From Chitinophaga cymbidii (GTDB lineage Bacteria; Bacteroidota; Bacteroidia; Chitinophagales; Chitinophagaceae), in the NCBI RefSeq assembly GCF_007992715.1, contig NZ_BKAU01000001.1, positions 2,542,001 to 2,606,000 on the forward strand: 64,000 nucleotides of DNA. The letters run 5' to 3'. The notes under the pieces were generated by a model, which was not told the origin of the DNA, ran no database searches, and saw only the letters and a list, made by a program, of their open reading frames with translations. The position numbers were made by a program, and so were the translations under genes. This document shows positions 8,215-16,698 of this stretch, piece by piece; the stretch's first letter is position 1, and each line of letters starts with the position of its first letter.

Positions 8215-10048
8215 CATCTTTCCGCACATATACAGTTACCAGCAGTTCATAGACGATCTGCCGGTTGCAGCCTGCACCTGTGACCAGGGGGGATATATAC
8301 AGCTGTTCAATGAGAAGGCGGTACGGCTTTTCGGACGGGCCCCGGCGCCGGGCGCGGAAAAATGGACGGACTTCTGGAAGGAATTCGGGGAGGACGGTTC
8401 CGGGCTGGAGCTGAATAAAATTGCACCGGTAGAAACCTTCGTGCGAAAACCCGACGGCAGGCACCGCCATGTGCGTATTTACAACCGTTCTCTCTCCGGC
8501 CCTGACGGATCGCCCGCCGGCAGCATTCACATTATCACGGACATCACGAAGGATAATAGTGAGGAAGAAGGAACCACCCACCGGGCGTTCATTGTGCAAT
8601 CATCGTATGACGCCATCCTGAGCATCACGCTGGAAGGAATTGTAAAAAGCTGGAATGAAGGAGCTACCCGGATATTCGGGTATGCCGCGGAAGAGATCAT
8701 CGGGCAACCGGTGACAAAGCTGCTCCCGCCGGACCGGCTGGACGAGGAGCCCGCCATCCTGGAACATGTGAAGAAAGGCGAGCGGGTAGATCACTTTGAA
8801 ACAAAACGGCTCACCAAATGCAAGCGCCTCATTGATATCTCGCTGACCATCTCCCCCATAAAAGACAGCGCCGGCAATATCATCGGCGCGTCCAAAATAG
8901 CGCGGGACATCAGCGAGCAAAAAAGCATGGCCCGCATTAACCGGGAAAGGGAAGAGCTGTTCCGCATGGCGGTGGAATCCACCAATATCGGCAGCTGGGA
9001 ATTCTATCCCCGGACATCCCATTTCATCGTTTCCGATGAAAGCCGCAAGATATGGGGCATTGAACGGGAGGCGGTTATCAGTATACCTTATCTGCAACAT
9101 CTCGTGCATGAAGACGACTGGGAAATGCTGAAAAGAAACGCCTTGCATGCAATGGCGGCAGACGGCAAATTCCAGGCGCAGTTCCGCATTTACCGCGCGG
9201 ATACCTGGGAGCTGCGGTGGGTCAAAGTGCAGGGCATGATATTTTTTTCAGAAAACCGGGAGCCGGAACGGTTTATCGGTACAATGCTGGACATCACGGC
9301 GGATAAAACGTTTACAGACAGGCTCGAAGAGATCGTGAACGAGCGCACCCGCGAGCTGATCACGCTGAACGAGCAGTTGAGAAGATCGAATGACGAGCTG
9401 GAACAGTTTGCCTACATCGCCAGTCATGACCTGCAGGAACCGATGCGTAAGGTGCAGACCTTCGCGGAACTGATCGAAAAAAACCTCGGGGAACCGGAAT
9501 TGCTGGAACGCTACGCCGGCAGGATCAAGGCATCCTCTGCCCGGATGATCGGCCTTATCAGGGACGTGCTGGATTTTTCCCGTTTGTCGAAAGTAGCGGT
9601 ACAGCTGCAGGAGGTAGACCTCAATATTGTATTACGGGAAGCCATGGAAACATGGCGGCCCGAAATGGAAAAGCGGAATGCCGCTTTGCAGTCGGACCTG
9701 CTGCCCGTTATCAAAGGGAATGCGGACCAGTTGTACCAGCTATTCCACAATCTGATCAGTAATTCGTTGAAATTCTGCGAAAAGCCGCCCCTTATCCACA
9801 TTTCCGTATCCCGTTTGCATCACCAGCAGGTGATGATCGTTTTCAGGGATAACGGCATCGGCTTCGAACAAAAATATGCGGAGAAGATATTTCATATTTT
9901 CTCCCACCTGAATGCCGTTGAGCAGTACAGCGGTACTGGCATTGGGCTGGCGCTTTGCCGCAAGATCGTGGAGAACCATGGCGGCGCCATTACCGCTACC
10001 GGCATCCCCCGCGAAGGCGCTACATTCTTCATCTCCTTCCCCCTCTGA
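8207..10048 (+). CDS. PAS-domain sensor histidine kinase (soluble)
   Basis: The 613-residue kinase has three PAS-like regions at about 10-115, 127-240 and 250-368, a short coiled-coil linker (about 370-400), a HisKA helix with phosphoacceptor H407 in ASHDLQEPMRK, and a HATPase domain. N515 is in the N-box, DNGIG is at 548-552 and GTGIGLAL at 576-583. No transmembrane or HAMP segment is present, so the signal is sensed in the cytoplasm, possibly through a PAS-bound ligand or cofactor. The HisKA sequence is of the ASHDLQEPLR type common in phytochrome-like and PAS kinases. It overlaps the upstream response regulator by 8 bp. Confidence 0.9.
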   Translation: MVDIFPHIYSYQQFIDDLPVAACTCDQGGYIQLFNEKAVRLFGRAPAPGAEKWTDFWKEFGEDGSGLELNKIAPVETFVRKPDGRHRHVRIYNRSLSGPDGSPAGSIHIITDITKDNSEEEGTTHRAFIVQSSYDAILSITLEGIVKSWNEGATRIFGYAAEEIIGQPVTKLLPPDRLDEEPAILEHVKKGERVDHFETKRLTKCKRLIDISLTISPIKDSAGNIIGASKIARDISEQKSMARINREREELFRMAVESTNIGSWEFYPRTSHFIVSDESRKIWGIEREAVISIPYLQHLVHEDDWEMLKRNALHAMAADGKFQAQFRIYRADTWELRWVKVQGMIFFSENREPERFIGTMLDITADKTFTDRLEEIVNERTRELITLNEQLRRSNDELEQFAYIASHDLQEPMRKVQTFAELIEKNLGEPELLERYAGRIKASSARMIGLIRDVLDFSRLSKVAVQLQEVDLNIVLREAMETWRPEMEKRNAALQSDLLPVIKGNADQLYQLFHNLISNSLKFCEKPPLIHISVSRLHHQQVMIVFRDNGIGFEQKYAEKIFHIFSHLNAVEQYSGTGIGLALCRKIVENHGGAITATGIPREGATFFISFPL

Positions 10049-10125
10049 CGGCCACGGCTGTTTCATTTGGCATTATTTTTACATGCTCATTCTCAAATGG
10101 ATACCATTGCTCAAACCGTTTGATT

Positions 10126-12363
10126 ATGGATGGAATATCTGCATGGATAGCACCTGTTTACCGGTTCTTTGCAGGTGCGGATATGGAGAATTGTTACTAC
10201 AGAGAAAGCCCCGGTTTCATCTTTGAAGTTTTTAATACCGGAGATTCGTTATGGATCACTGCATCGTGGAGAGGCGGCCGGCGCCTGGCTTTCCGGGCAG
10301 CGTATGCGCCGGGAGGCGGCATGGAGCTTCAGCGCCGGGAGAAAGGCGCGGAACATGTAGTGTTTCACCTGAAAACATTGTTCGGCAACTACCGGGTACG
10401 GCTGGATTTTCCGCCAGCGGAGCCATCGATGTTCCACTGCGTGACCACGCTGGTACCTGATATTCCACTGCATGTTCCTTTCTGGCCCCGTGACTGTGTG
10501 CCGCTGCCGGGAAAAACACCGGCAACGGGAAAAGTGCATATCTCGCAGGAAGGCATCCGCTCCGGCCTGATGTATATGAGCTTTACCCAACCTGCCAACG
10601 GCAGCCTGCTTTATTTCCAGGACCTTTCTGCGCTCAATGATTATTGCAATGCCACGGAAACATCGCTGGGTGGCACCGTGGGCGGGCGCTGGCCTGAACT
10701 GGGCTTTTCATTGCCGCCTACCAAAGAAAAACCGTTGCCCGCGGGAAAAGAATTTGTATTGTCTGACGCATATCTTCTGCTGGATGCGCAAAAAGCCACG
10801 GGAGAATTTGGGCAGGCCCGGCAATTCCTGGATATGCTGTCCCGCGTATATGTACAGCTGCCGCCGGTAAAAACAACGTACCGCAACTGGCCGCACATCC
10901 TGAAAAAATCCCTGCATGACCTGGAACATAAAGCCGGATGCTGGTTGCAGGCAGATGGGAAAAGCTATCTCAACGCATATGTCAGTGATTATGCCACGCC
11001 GCCCGAGAGCATGGTGCAGCTGGCGGTATTATTGCCGTTGATGGATTATGAAGAATGGAGCGGAGAGAAAGTGAACATGACGGACGTTATTAAAGAGGGA
11101 TTGCCGACATTTTATGACGACAGGATAAAATCCATTTCCCGGTGGCTCGTTAGCATGGAAGAGAAACTGGATGGCAGCGAAGAGCACAAGAAACCGCGTG
11201 TGATGGATTCCTGGTATCTCCATCATCCTTTACTGAATCTCTCCCGCATCGCCATGAAAGGCGATAAAAACGCCCGGCAGCTGCTGCTCGGCTCGCTGGA
11301 TTACGTAATAAAGGTAGCGCGTCATTTTAAATACGACTGGCCGGTGTTCTATCATCTGGATACGCTGGAAGTGATCAAAGCGGAAGCTGCGCCGGGCAAG
11401 GGCGGAGAGCGGGACGTGCCGGGCATTTACGCGCATGTGATGTTGCAGGCTTATGAATTGACAAAAGAACAAAAATATCTCACGGAAGCGAAGCGGGCGG
11501 CAAAGGCGTTGCAGGGGCGGGGTTTCGATCTTTTCTACCAGGCCAACAACACTGCTTTCGCTTCCGGCGCCATGCTGCGGCTCTGGAAAATGACGGGCGA
11601 TGAACTGTACCTGGACTTGAGCTATCTCTGCCTCGCCAATATCTTCAAGAACGTATGGCTGTGGGATTGCGATTATGGTCACGCACGATATTACCAGACC
11701 TTCTTTGCGCTGTTCCCGCTGAATAACGCGCCGTATACCGCGGTATATGAGGAGCTGGAAGGATTCTCGGCATTCCATGATTACCTGGCGCATGCGAAAG
11801 ACCGCGTTATCATGCCCGCCGTCCGCCTGCTGCTGGCGGAATTCATCAAACATATGATGCACCGCTCGCTGTTCTACTATCCCCCCGAACTGCCGCCTTC
11901 CGTGCTCAGCGGGCAGGTGAAGTCCGGCGAGCTGGATAAAAAGCTCTGGATACCGGTAGAAGATCTGCAGGACGGATGGAAGACCTCGGGCACCGTAGGG
12001 CAGGAGGTATACGGCGCCGGATTGCCTTTTGCGCTCGTGCCAAGGCATTATTACAAGATACCGGAAGCCGCCATGATGATGTACATCGATTATCCTTCCT
12101 GCAACTATGTAAAACGCGGACAGTCCCTGTTCTTCACCGTACAGGGAGATGAGCGCCTGCACTGCCGGATGCTGCTGATACCGGTGGAAGGGGAAAACCT
12201 GAGCGGATATAACGTAACCGTTTCCGGAAAGGCAGTAAAAGGAAAACGCACGCCCGAAGGCTACGAGGAATTTATTCTCAACGGCAACCAGCGCATCGGC
12301 ATCCGGTGGAAGGCCAAAGGCCGGAAGAAAAAGGCCGCCGCGCAGCTGATCAAATCATTATAA
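10126..12363 (+). CDS. Hypothetical protein with six-hairpin glycosidase-like repeats
   Basis: This 746-residue protein is not assigned to a named enzyme. The N-terminal 250 residues look beta-rich. The middle (about 280-600) consists of paired helices spaced like an (alpha/alpha)6 toroid, with motifs such as AHVMLQAYELTKEQKYL and SGAMLRLWKMTGDELYLDL seen in six-hairpin glycosidases. The C-terminus is beta-rich and ends in a Lys/Arg-rich tail. There is no signal peptide. ATG 10126 is the first start that leaves a normal N-terminus; the frame extends upstream into the kinase gene with low-complexity Arg-rich sequence. An SDR gene follows after 10 bp, so they are probably one operon. Confidence 0.75.
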   Translation: MDGISAWIAPVYRFFAGADMENCYYRESPGFIFEVFNTGDSLWITASWRGGRRLAFRAAYAPGGGMELQRREKGAEHVVFHLKTLFGNYRVRLDFPPAEPSMFHCVTTLVPDIPLHVPFWPRDCVPLPGKTPATGKVHISQEGIRSGLMYMSFTQPANGSLLYFQDLSALNDYCNATETSLGGTVGGRWPELGFSLPPTKEKPLPAGKEFVLSDAYLLLDAQKATGEFGQARQFLDMLSRVYVQLPPVKTTYRNWPHILKKSLHDLEHKAGCWLQADGKSYLNAYVSDYATPPESMVQLAVLLPLMDYEEWSGEKVNMTDVIKEGLPTFYDDRIKSISRWLVSMEEKLDGSEEHKKPRVMDSWYLHHPLLNLSRIAMKGDKNARQLLLGSLDYVIKVARHFKYDWPVFYHLDTLEVIKAEAAPGKGGERDVPGIYAHVMLQAYELTKEQKYLTEAKRAAKALQGRGFDLFYQANNTAFASGAMLRLWKMTGDELYLDLSYLCLANIFKNVWLWDCDYGHARYYQTFFALFPLNNAPYTAVYEELEGFSAFHDYLAHAKDRVIMPAVRLLLAEFIKHMMHRSLFYYPPELPPSVLSGQVKSGELDKKLWIPVEDLQDGWKTSGTVGQEVYGAGLPFALVPRHYYKIPEAAMMMYIDYPSCNYVKRGQSLFFTVQGDERLHCRMLLIPVEGENLSGYNVTVSGKAVKGKRTPEGYEEFILNGNQRIGIRWKAKGRKKKAAAQLIKSL

Positions 12364-12373
12364 AATCATTGTT

Positions 12374-13147
12374 ATGCGAACAAACACCACTACATGGCAG
12401 GGAAATTTCGGAACAGAAAGCATCACCGGGAAGGCGGTGCTGATCACCGGCGGCACTACCGGCATCGGCCGCACTACGGCTTTGCTGCTCGCTTCCATGG
12501 GCGCGCGCGTGATGATATTCGGCCGGGATGAAAAAGCGCTCAAAGATACCTTGCGCGATTTCAGGGAGGCACAGATGGAAGAGCGGGTGCACGGCATTAC
12601 CGCGGATGTTTCGAAAAAAGAAGATATCGAAAAGGTGTTCAGCGAGGTGGACAAGGTGCTGGATGGGCTGGACGTTCTGGTGAACAACGCCGCGCTTGGC
12701 TACAACAGCGTGATGGAAGGGAGTTATGATGACTGGCAGTACGTGCTGAATATAAACATCCTGGGATATTTCGCCTGTACGCACGAAGCGGTCAAACGCA
12801 TGAAAAAGAAAGGCGGCGGGCATATTGTGAACATCGGTTCCATGAGCGCGCATACCAAAGATGAAGGCAGCTCGGTGTACGTGGCCACCAAATCCGGCAT
12901 CCGCGGGTTTTCCGAATCGTTGCGCAAGGAAGTGAATAAGGACGGGATCAAGGTAACGCTGATAGAGCCCGGTGCGGTGGGAACGGACATGCAGCCTTCA
13001 ACGCCTGATGAGCAGCGCGGCAAGGAAGAGGATATGAAGATGCTCAAAGCGGAAGACGTAGCGGCCAGCGTGCTGTACGCGCTGACACAGCCGAAACGCT
13101 GCGATGTGGTGATGATACAGGTCAGACCGCATTTGCAGATCATCTAA
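12374..13147 (+). CDS. SDR family NAD(P)-dependent oxidoreductase
   Basis: A classical short-chain dehydrogenase of 257 residues. The cofactor motif TGGTTGIG is at 25-32, NNAA at 104-107, and the catalytic residues are S156, Y169 and K173 (YVATK). Substrate unknown. It lies 10 bp after the six-hairpin-like gene and 10 bp before the DUF6766 gene, so it sits in the middle of a four-gene run (10126-14333). The product is soluble and cytoplasmic. Confidence 0.9.
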   Translation: MRTNTTTWQGNFGTESITGKAVLITGGTTGIGRTTALLLASMGARVMIFGRDEKALKDTLRDFREAQMEERVHGITADVSKKEDIEKVFSEVDKVLDGLDVLVNNAALGYNSVMEGSYDDWQYVLNINILGYFACTHEAVKRMKKKGGGHIVNIGSMSAHTKDEGSSVYVATKSGIRGFSESLRKEVNKDGIKVTLIEPGAVGTDMQPSTPDEQRGKEEDMKMLKAEDVAASVLYALTQPKRCDVVMIQVRPHLQII

Positions 13148-13157
13148 AAGGAAGATC

Positions 13158-13817
13158 ATGAAAAAACACACTTTTCTTTACCGCAACGGGCTGACGATCG
13201 CCTTTGTAACGATCATGCTGATCACACTCGGTGCGCAGTCGTTCACCGGCTGGAAGCAGTTCAATGCCGAAATGGAAGAGAAAGGGCGGCCGGGAGTTGA
13301 ATTTGCTCCCTACCTGGTAAGCCCGCATTTCCTGGAAGCTACGTTCGAGAACTGGGAAAGCGAATTTCTGCAGATGGCCTTGTATGTATTGCTGACGGTG
13401 TGGCTGCGGCAAAAGGGCTCCGCGGAATCCAAGTCACTGGACGAAGAAGAGGAAGTGGACCGGCAGCCAAAGCCTTCCAAAGACGCGCCCTGGGCGGTGA
13501 ACAAGGGCGGCTTCTGGCTGGTGCTGTATAAAAACTCGTTATCCATCGCCTTCTTTGCATTGTTCCTTTTTTCTTTCATCATTCATTTCGCGGGCAGCCA
13601 CGCGCATTACAATATGGAACAACTGATAAAGCAGGAACCCACGCAATCGGCGGCGGAATACCTGCTCAATTCCAAATTCTGGTTTGAATCGTTCCAGAAC
13701 TGGCAGAGCGAATTCCTTTCCGTGGCGTCGATCGTTTTTTTATCCATTTACCTCCGGCAGTGGGGCTCGCCCGAATCGAAGCCGGTGGATGCGCCGCATA
13801 GTGAAACAGGAAAATAG
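13158..13817 (+). CDS. DUF6766 family membrane protein
   Basis: The 219-residue product is a small membrane protein made of two similar halves (about 7-93 and 123-209). Each half has a hydrophobic helix, a soluble loop, then an FxNWxSEF motif (64-70 and 179-186) leading into a second hydrophobic helix that ends in LRQ(K/W)GS.ESK. Four membrane segments are likely (about 11-27, 70-84, 124-143, 186-200). The family has no established function. The operon setting with SDR and CinA genes suggests a stress-related envelope role, which is inference only. Confidence 0.85.
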   Translation: MKKHTFLYRNGLTIAFVTIMLITLGAQSFTGWKQFNAEMEEKGRPGVEFAPYLVSPHFLEATFENWESEFLQMALYVLLTVWLRQKGSAESKSLDEEEEVDRQPKPSKDAPWAVNKGGFWLVLYKNSLSIAFFALFLFSFIIHFAGSHAHYNMEQLIKQEPTQSAAEYLLNSKFWFESFQNWQSEFLSVASIVFLSIYLRQWGSPESKPVDAPHSETGK

Positions 13818-13835
13818 ATCATTTAAAACAGATAC

Positions 13836-14333
13836 ATGAGCCTGAAAATATTTGACGACAAAGTGATCGAATCGATCCGGAGCAAGCTGATCCGCAACCG
13901 GCAAACGCTGGCCGTGGCCGAAAGCGTGACCGCGGGCATGCTGCAGCTGGCCTTTTCGCAGGCCGATGACGCCAGCGGATTTTTCCAGGGCGGTATTACC
14001 GCTTACAACCTCGGGCAGAAGGCGCGCCATCTGCATATAGACCCGATACAGGGGCAGGCGGTGAACTGTGTGTCCGAACACATCGCCTCGGAACTGGCAC
14101 TGCAGGTCACCCATATGTTTTCCAGCCACTGGGGCCTCGGCATCACCGGTTACGCCACGCGCGTCCCCGAGTCCGGCAACAACCTGTTCGCCTACTACGC
14201 CATCGTATTCCAGAAAAATGTGGTGCTGACGGGAGAAATGCGCCCCTCGCAGGAAACAGCGCTGGAAGTGCAGCAGTTCTATGTGAACTACCTGTTGTCC
14301 GCCTTCAACAACGTGGTGGATTTTGCGCGGTGA
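13836..14333 (+). CDS. CinA family protein (nicotinamide-nucleotide amidohydrolase-like)
   Basis: A 165-residue stand-alone CinA C-terminal domain, the PncC type that deamidates nicotinamide mononucleotide in NAD recycling. The family signature AESVTAG is at 28-34, followed by GGITAYN and GITGYA segments. The N-terminal MoaB-like domain of full CinA is absent, as is normal for this short form. It is the last gene of the four-gene run, 18 bp after the DUF6766 gene. The convergent KTSC gene ends 2 bp beyond its stop. Activity is inferred from the family; I cannot confirm all catalytic residues. Confidence 0.85.
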   Translation: MSLKIFDDKVIESIRSKLIRNRQTLAVAESVTAGMLQLAFSQADDASGFFQGGITAYNLGQKARHLHIDPIQGQAVNCVSEHIASELALQVTHMFSSHWGLGITGYATRVPESGNNLFAYYAIVFQKNVVLTGEMRPSQETALEVQQFYVNYLLSAFNNVVDFAR

Positions 14334-14334
14334 A

Positions 14335-14532
14335 TCATTTTATTTTCTCGAAGGCATACCGCCCCTTGATGAAGTGGTTGAGGAAAGTGCCTTTGGAGCT
14401 GGCAGCTTTCATGGCCCGGTACACATCCTCCGGCACGTCCTTGTAATCATACACCATCCCCGACACGAATATGATCCGCAGCGTGGCCGAAGCCAGGTCA
14501 TAATGCATGGCTGCTACAACAGATGACGGCAT
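14335..14532 (-). CDS. KTSC domain-containing small protein
   Basis: A 65-residue protein made almost entirely of a KTSC domain. It has the N-terminal S(S/T)..AA.HYD core, a YxYxDVP segment (residues about 28-33) and an SKGTFLNHFIKGRY ending. In lysyl-tRNA synthetase-associated and phage proteins this domain is thought to bind nucleic acid or peptide; here its role is unknown. It ends 2 bp from the end of the convergent cinA-like gene and starts 97 bp from the divergent sigma factor gene. Confidence 0.85.
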   Translation of the reverse strand: MPSSVVAAMHYDLASATLRIIFVSGMVYDYKDVPEDVYRAMKAASSKGTFLNHFIKGRYAFEKIK

Positions 14533-14629
14533 AATACACCCTCATCAAACTTCATACCCCCCGGTTTTTTTTGTATTTTTAGCCTTCGGGATCAACCAAT
14601 TCACCAGGAGGGGCTTGTTTTAATCGGGA

Positions 14630-15208
14630 ATGTCAGATAATGTAAATAATGAACAGGAAGTAGCGCTGGGGGACCAGGGGGCTTTTCAGGCCGTGTTCCG
14701 CCAGCATTACCGGGCTTTATGCTACTTTGCCGTGTCCATCGTGCAGGACCGCGAGGACGCGGAAGACCTGGTGCAGGAAACGTTCTCCAAACTGTGGAAC
14801 AAGCGCGGCGATTTCCAGGCCGCCGCACAGGTGCAAGCTTTTCTCTACATCACCACCAAAAATGCCTGCCTCAACCTCCTGAAGCAGAAACAACGGCAAA
14901 GCTCCCGCGAAGCGGCATTCAGCTATCTATATGAAAACACTTTCGATCCCATACTGGTAGACACCGAGGTCATCCGTGAACTGTACCGGGAGATCGAGAA
15001 CCTGCCCACCCAATGCCGGCGCATTTTCAGGATGAGCTACCTGGAAGGCCGGAAAAACGAAGATATTGCCGGCGCACTGGCCATTTCCTATAATACCGTC
15101 AGGTCCCAGAAGCTCCGCGCCCTGCGGCTGATCCGGGCTTCCCTCCTCAAAAAGAATCTTTTGCCCGCCTTTTATGCGTATCTCGCTTTTATAAAGATGC
15201 ATTCGTGA
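14630..15208 (+). CDS. Module 1: FecI-type ECF sigma factor
   Basis: A 192-residue ECF sigma-70 factor of the Bacteroidota expansion family. Region 2 spans about 20-90 (HYRALCYFAVSIVQD then DAEDLVQETFSKLW). Region 4 spans about 120-175, with the helix-turn-helix NEDIAGALAISYNTVRSQKL. It is the first gene of a sigma-FecR-SusC-SusD-thioredoxin module and should be held inactive by the FecR encoded downstream until SusC signals. The C-terminus after region 4 is a hydrophobic tail (LLPAFYAYLAFIKMHS), a feature shared by the other three sigma factors in the window. Confidence 0.92.
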   Translation: MSDNVNNEQEVALGDQGAFQAVFRQHYRALCYFAVSIVQDREDAEDLVQETFSKLWNKRGDFQAAAQVQAFLYITTKNACLNLLKQKQRQSSREAAFSYLYENTFDPILVDTEVIRELYREIENLPTQCRRIFRMSYLEGRKNEDIAGALAISYNTVRSQKLRALRLIRASLLKKNLLPAFYAYLAFIKMHS

Positions 15209-15296
15209 TCCGGCACCCAAGCCCAGCTGTTATTGACGGCGTTTTCGGGCACCCCGTCACGCTATGGTTTGCAGGAACAAGCGCTTCCCCTGATAT

Positions 15297-15337
15297 AGCA
15301 ATTTTGAATAATCTCAAAAAAAGTTGCTTTTTCTTTT
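15297..15337 (+). terminator. Terminator-like hairpin between module 1 sigma and FecR genes
   Basis: AGCAA plus TTTTGA (15297-15307) pairs with TCAAAA and TTGCT (15314-15319, 15324-15328) across a 4-nt bulge and is followed by TTTTTCTTTT. This would separate the sigma and fecR transcripts or attenuate between them. An earlier TGACGG/CCGTCA stem also lies in this 172-bp gap (about 15234-15259). Confidence 0.4.
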
Positions 15338-15380
15338 AATCGAAATGATGATCGCGTTGTTTTTATATTAAAACATCTAA

Positions 15381-16586
15381 ATGCAAAGGATCTCTTACCT
15401 GATCCTCCGGCACCTGAGAGAAGAGCTCAGCGCGCAGGAGCGGGAAGAATTGCAATACTGGATACAATCCGCCCCGGAGAACCGCGATTTCTTTGAAAAA
15501 TGCACGGATGACGAAAGGCTCCGGCAGCAATTACAGGAATACGGTAAAACGGACACGGACGCCGGCTGGGAACGATTTGCCGCCGCGCACCAGCTGCCCT
15601 CCGGAAAGAGCCGCTGGCCGATGATCTCCGGAAAGGATCGCGGGGGCATGTTCTCCGGAAACGCCCGCCAGCCGCAGCCCCCCGGAAAAACGGCAAAGCT
15701 CCGCTGGTGGATGGCCGCCGCTGCCGCCGTGCTGTTACTCGCCGTAACAGGCGTTTACCTGTTGCAGCGCCCCGCACCGCAGCCCGTGATCGTACAGCAG
15801 CAGGAGATATTGCCCGGCAGCAGCAAAGCCGTGCTCACACTGGCGGATGGCACCACCGTTCCGCTGGACAGCGCCGGCAACCGGATGATCCGCCCCGGCA
15901 TCGTACAACAGGGCGGCCAGCTGCAATATGACAATGCCACCGAAGCCGTCAGCTATAATGTGCTGGCAACGCCCAAAGGCGGCCAATTCCGCCTGAGCCT
16001 GCCGGACGGCACGAAAGTATGGCTGAATGCCGCCTCTTCTCTGCGCTACCCCACTGCCTTCACCGGTGCCGAAAGGGCCGTGGAAGTAACGGGGGAAGCC
16101 TATTTTGAAGTAACGCCGGACGCCGGCAAACCCTTCCGCGTGGCCGCCGCCGGCCAGGCCGTCATAGAAGTGCTCGGCACCCGATTTAACGTGAACGCCT
16201 ATCCGGACGAAAGCAGCATCAACACCACGCTGCTGGAAGGCGCCGTGAAAGTCAGCGCCGGGCAGCGCTCCACGGTGCTGAAGCCCGGAGAACAGGCGCA
16301 GGTGAACGCTTCCGGTCACATCAGCGTGATGGCGGACGTAGACCTGGAGGAAGCTATCGCCTGGAAGAACGAGCTGTTCTATTTCCGGAATGCGGACGTG
16401 CGCGCCGTAATGCGGCAGCTGGAACGCTGGTACGACGTAAAAGTCGAGTATGCCGGCGAGATCCCGGAACGCAGATTCCAGGGCGAGATACAACGAAACC
16501 TTCCGCTGGCTGACGTGCTGGAAGGATTAAAGAACACCGGCATCCGGTTTACCATTGAAGAAAGAACGATCATCGTAAGACCATAA
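15381..16586 (+). CDS. Module 1: FecR family anti-sigma/sigma-regulator
   Basis: The 401-residue inner-membrane regulator has a cytoplasmic N-terminal domain (1-105) that should bind the sigma factor and one membrane helix at about 109-128. A periplasmic FecR domain follows at about 195-293 (TPKGGQFRLSLPDG, VTGEAYFEV, VLGTRFNVNAY, TTLLEGAVKV), then a C-terminal DUF4974/STN-contacting domain at 332-401. It relays the signal from the SusC STN domain to the sigma factor. The linker before the membrane helix repeats a Ser-Gly-Lys/Asn segment three times (encoded by repeated CTCCGGAAA), a local expansion not seen in the other FecR proteins here. Confidence 0.93.
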   Translation: MQRISYLILRHLREELSAQEREELQYWIQSAPENRDFFEKCTDDERLRQQLQEYGKTDTDAGWERFAAAHQLPSGKSRWPMISGKDRGGMFSGNARQPQPPGKTAKLRWWMAAAAAVLLLAVTGVYLLQRPAPQPVIVQQQEILPGSSKAVLTLADGTTVPLDSAGNRMIRPGIVQQGGQLQYDNATEAVSYNVLATPKGGQFRLSLPDGTKVWLNAASSLRYPTAFTGAERAVEVTGEAYFEVTPDAGKPFRVAAAGQAVIEVLGTRFNVNAYPDESSINTTLLEGAVKVSAGQRSTVLKPGEQAQVNASGHISVMADVDLEEAIAWKNELFYFRNADVRAVMRQLERWYDVKVEYAGEIPERRFQGEIQRNLPLADVLEGLKNTGIRFTIEERTIIVRP

Positions 16587-16615
16587 AAAAAAGGAGGCGC
16601 CTGGACCGCGCCCCC
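16585..16615 (-). terminator. Module 1 fecR-susC hairpin, terminator-like on the antisense strand
   Basis: Eight A's (16585-16592) precede the stem GGAGGCGC/GCGCCCCC (16593-16600 with 16608-16615, one mismatch, 7-nt loop). On the minus strand this reads stem then eight U's, a standard intrinsic terminator. On the plus strand there is no U-tract, so it does not terminate fecR transcription in the usual way. It lies 80 nt before the susC start. Confidence 0.5.
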
Positions 16616-16678
16616 GTAAAAAGAATGGAATAAAAGCGTATCAACCATTTGTTCTGACTAAATATTGATTTCTCTTAT

Positions 16679-16698
16679 CCAAACAATGCAAATCTATG
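16679..16698 (+). promoter_or_regulatory. Module 1 conserved susC start element
   Basis: CCAAACAA-TG-CAAATCTATG runs directly into the susC start codon. The same layout, CC(A/G)AACA then a few bases then (C/T)(A/T)AAnnTATG, occurs at the other three susC genes. Read on the minus strand, TAGATTTG (16696 to 16689) is an exact TAnnTTTG -7 box, but no -33 TTTG is present at the right spacing. Confidence 0.4.

Noticed and set aside
15597..15665. Triple CTCCGGAAA repeat within the module 1 fecR gene as a regulatory array
   Set aside because: It is in frame and encodes a repeated Ser-Gly-Lys/Asn linker, so a coding expansion is the simpler reading.
16585..16615. Reading the fecR-susC hairpins as ordinary sense-strand terminators
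   Set aside because: All four have their T-tract only on the antisense strand, and transcription must pass on to susC. They may still stabilise fecR mRNA ends.
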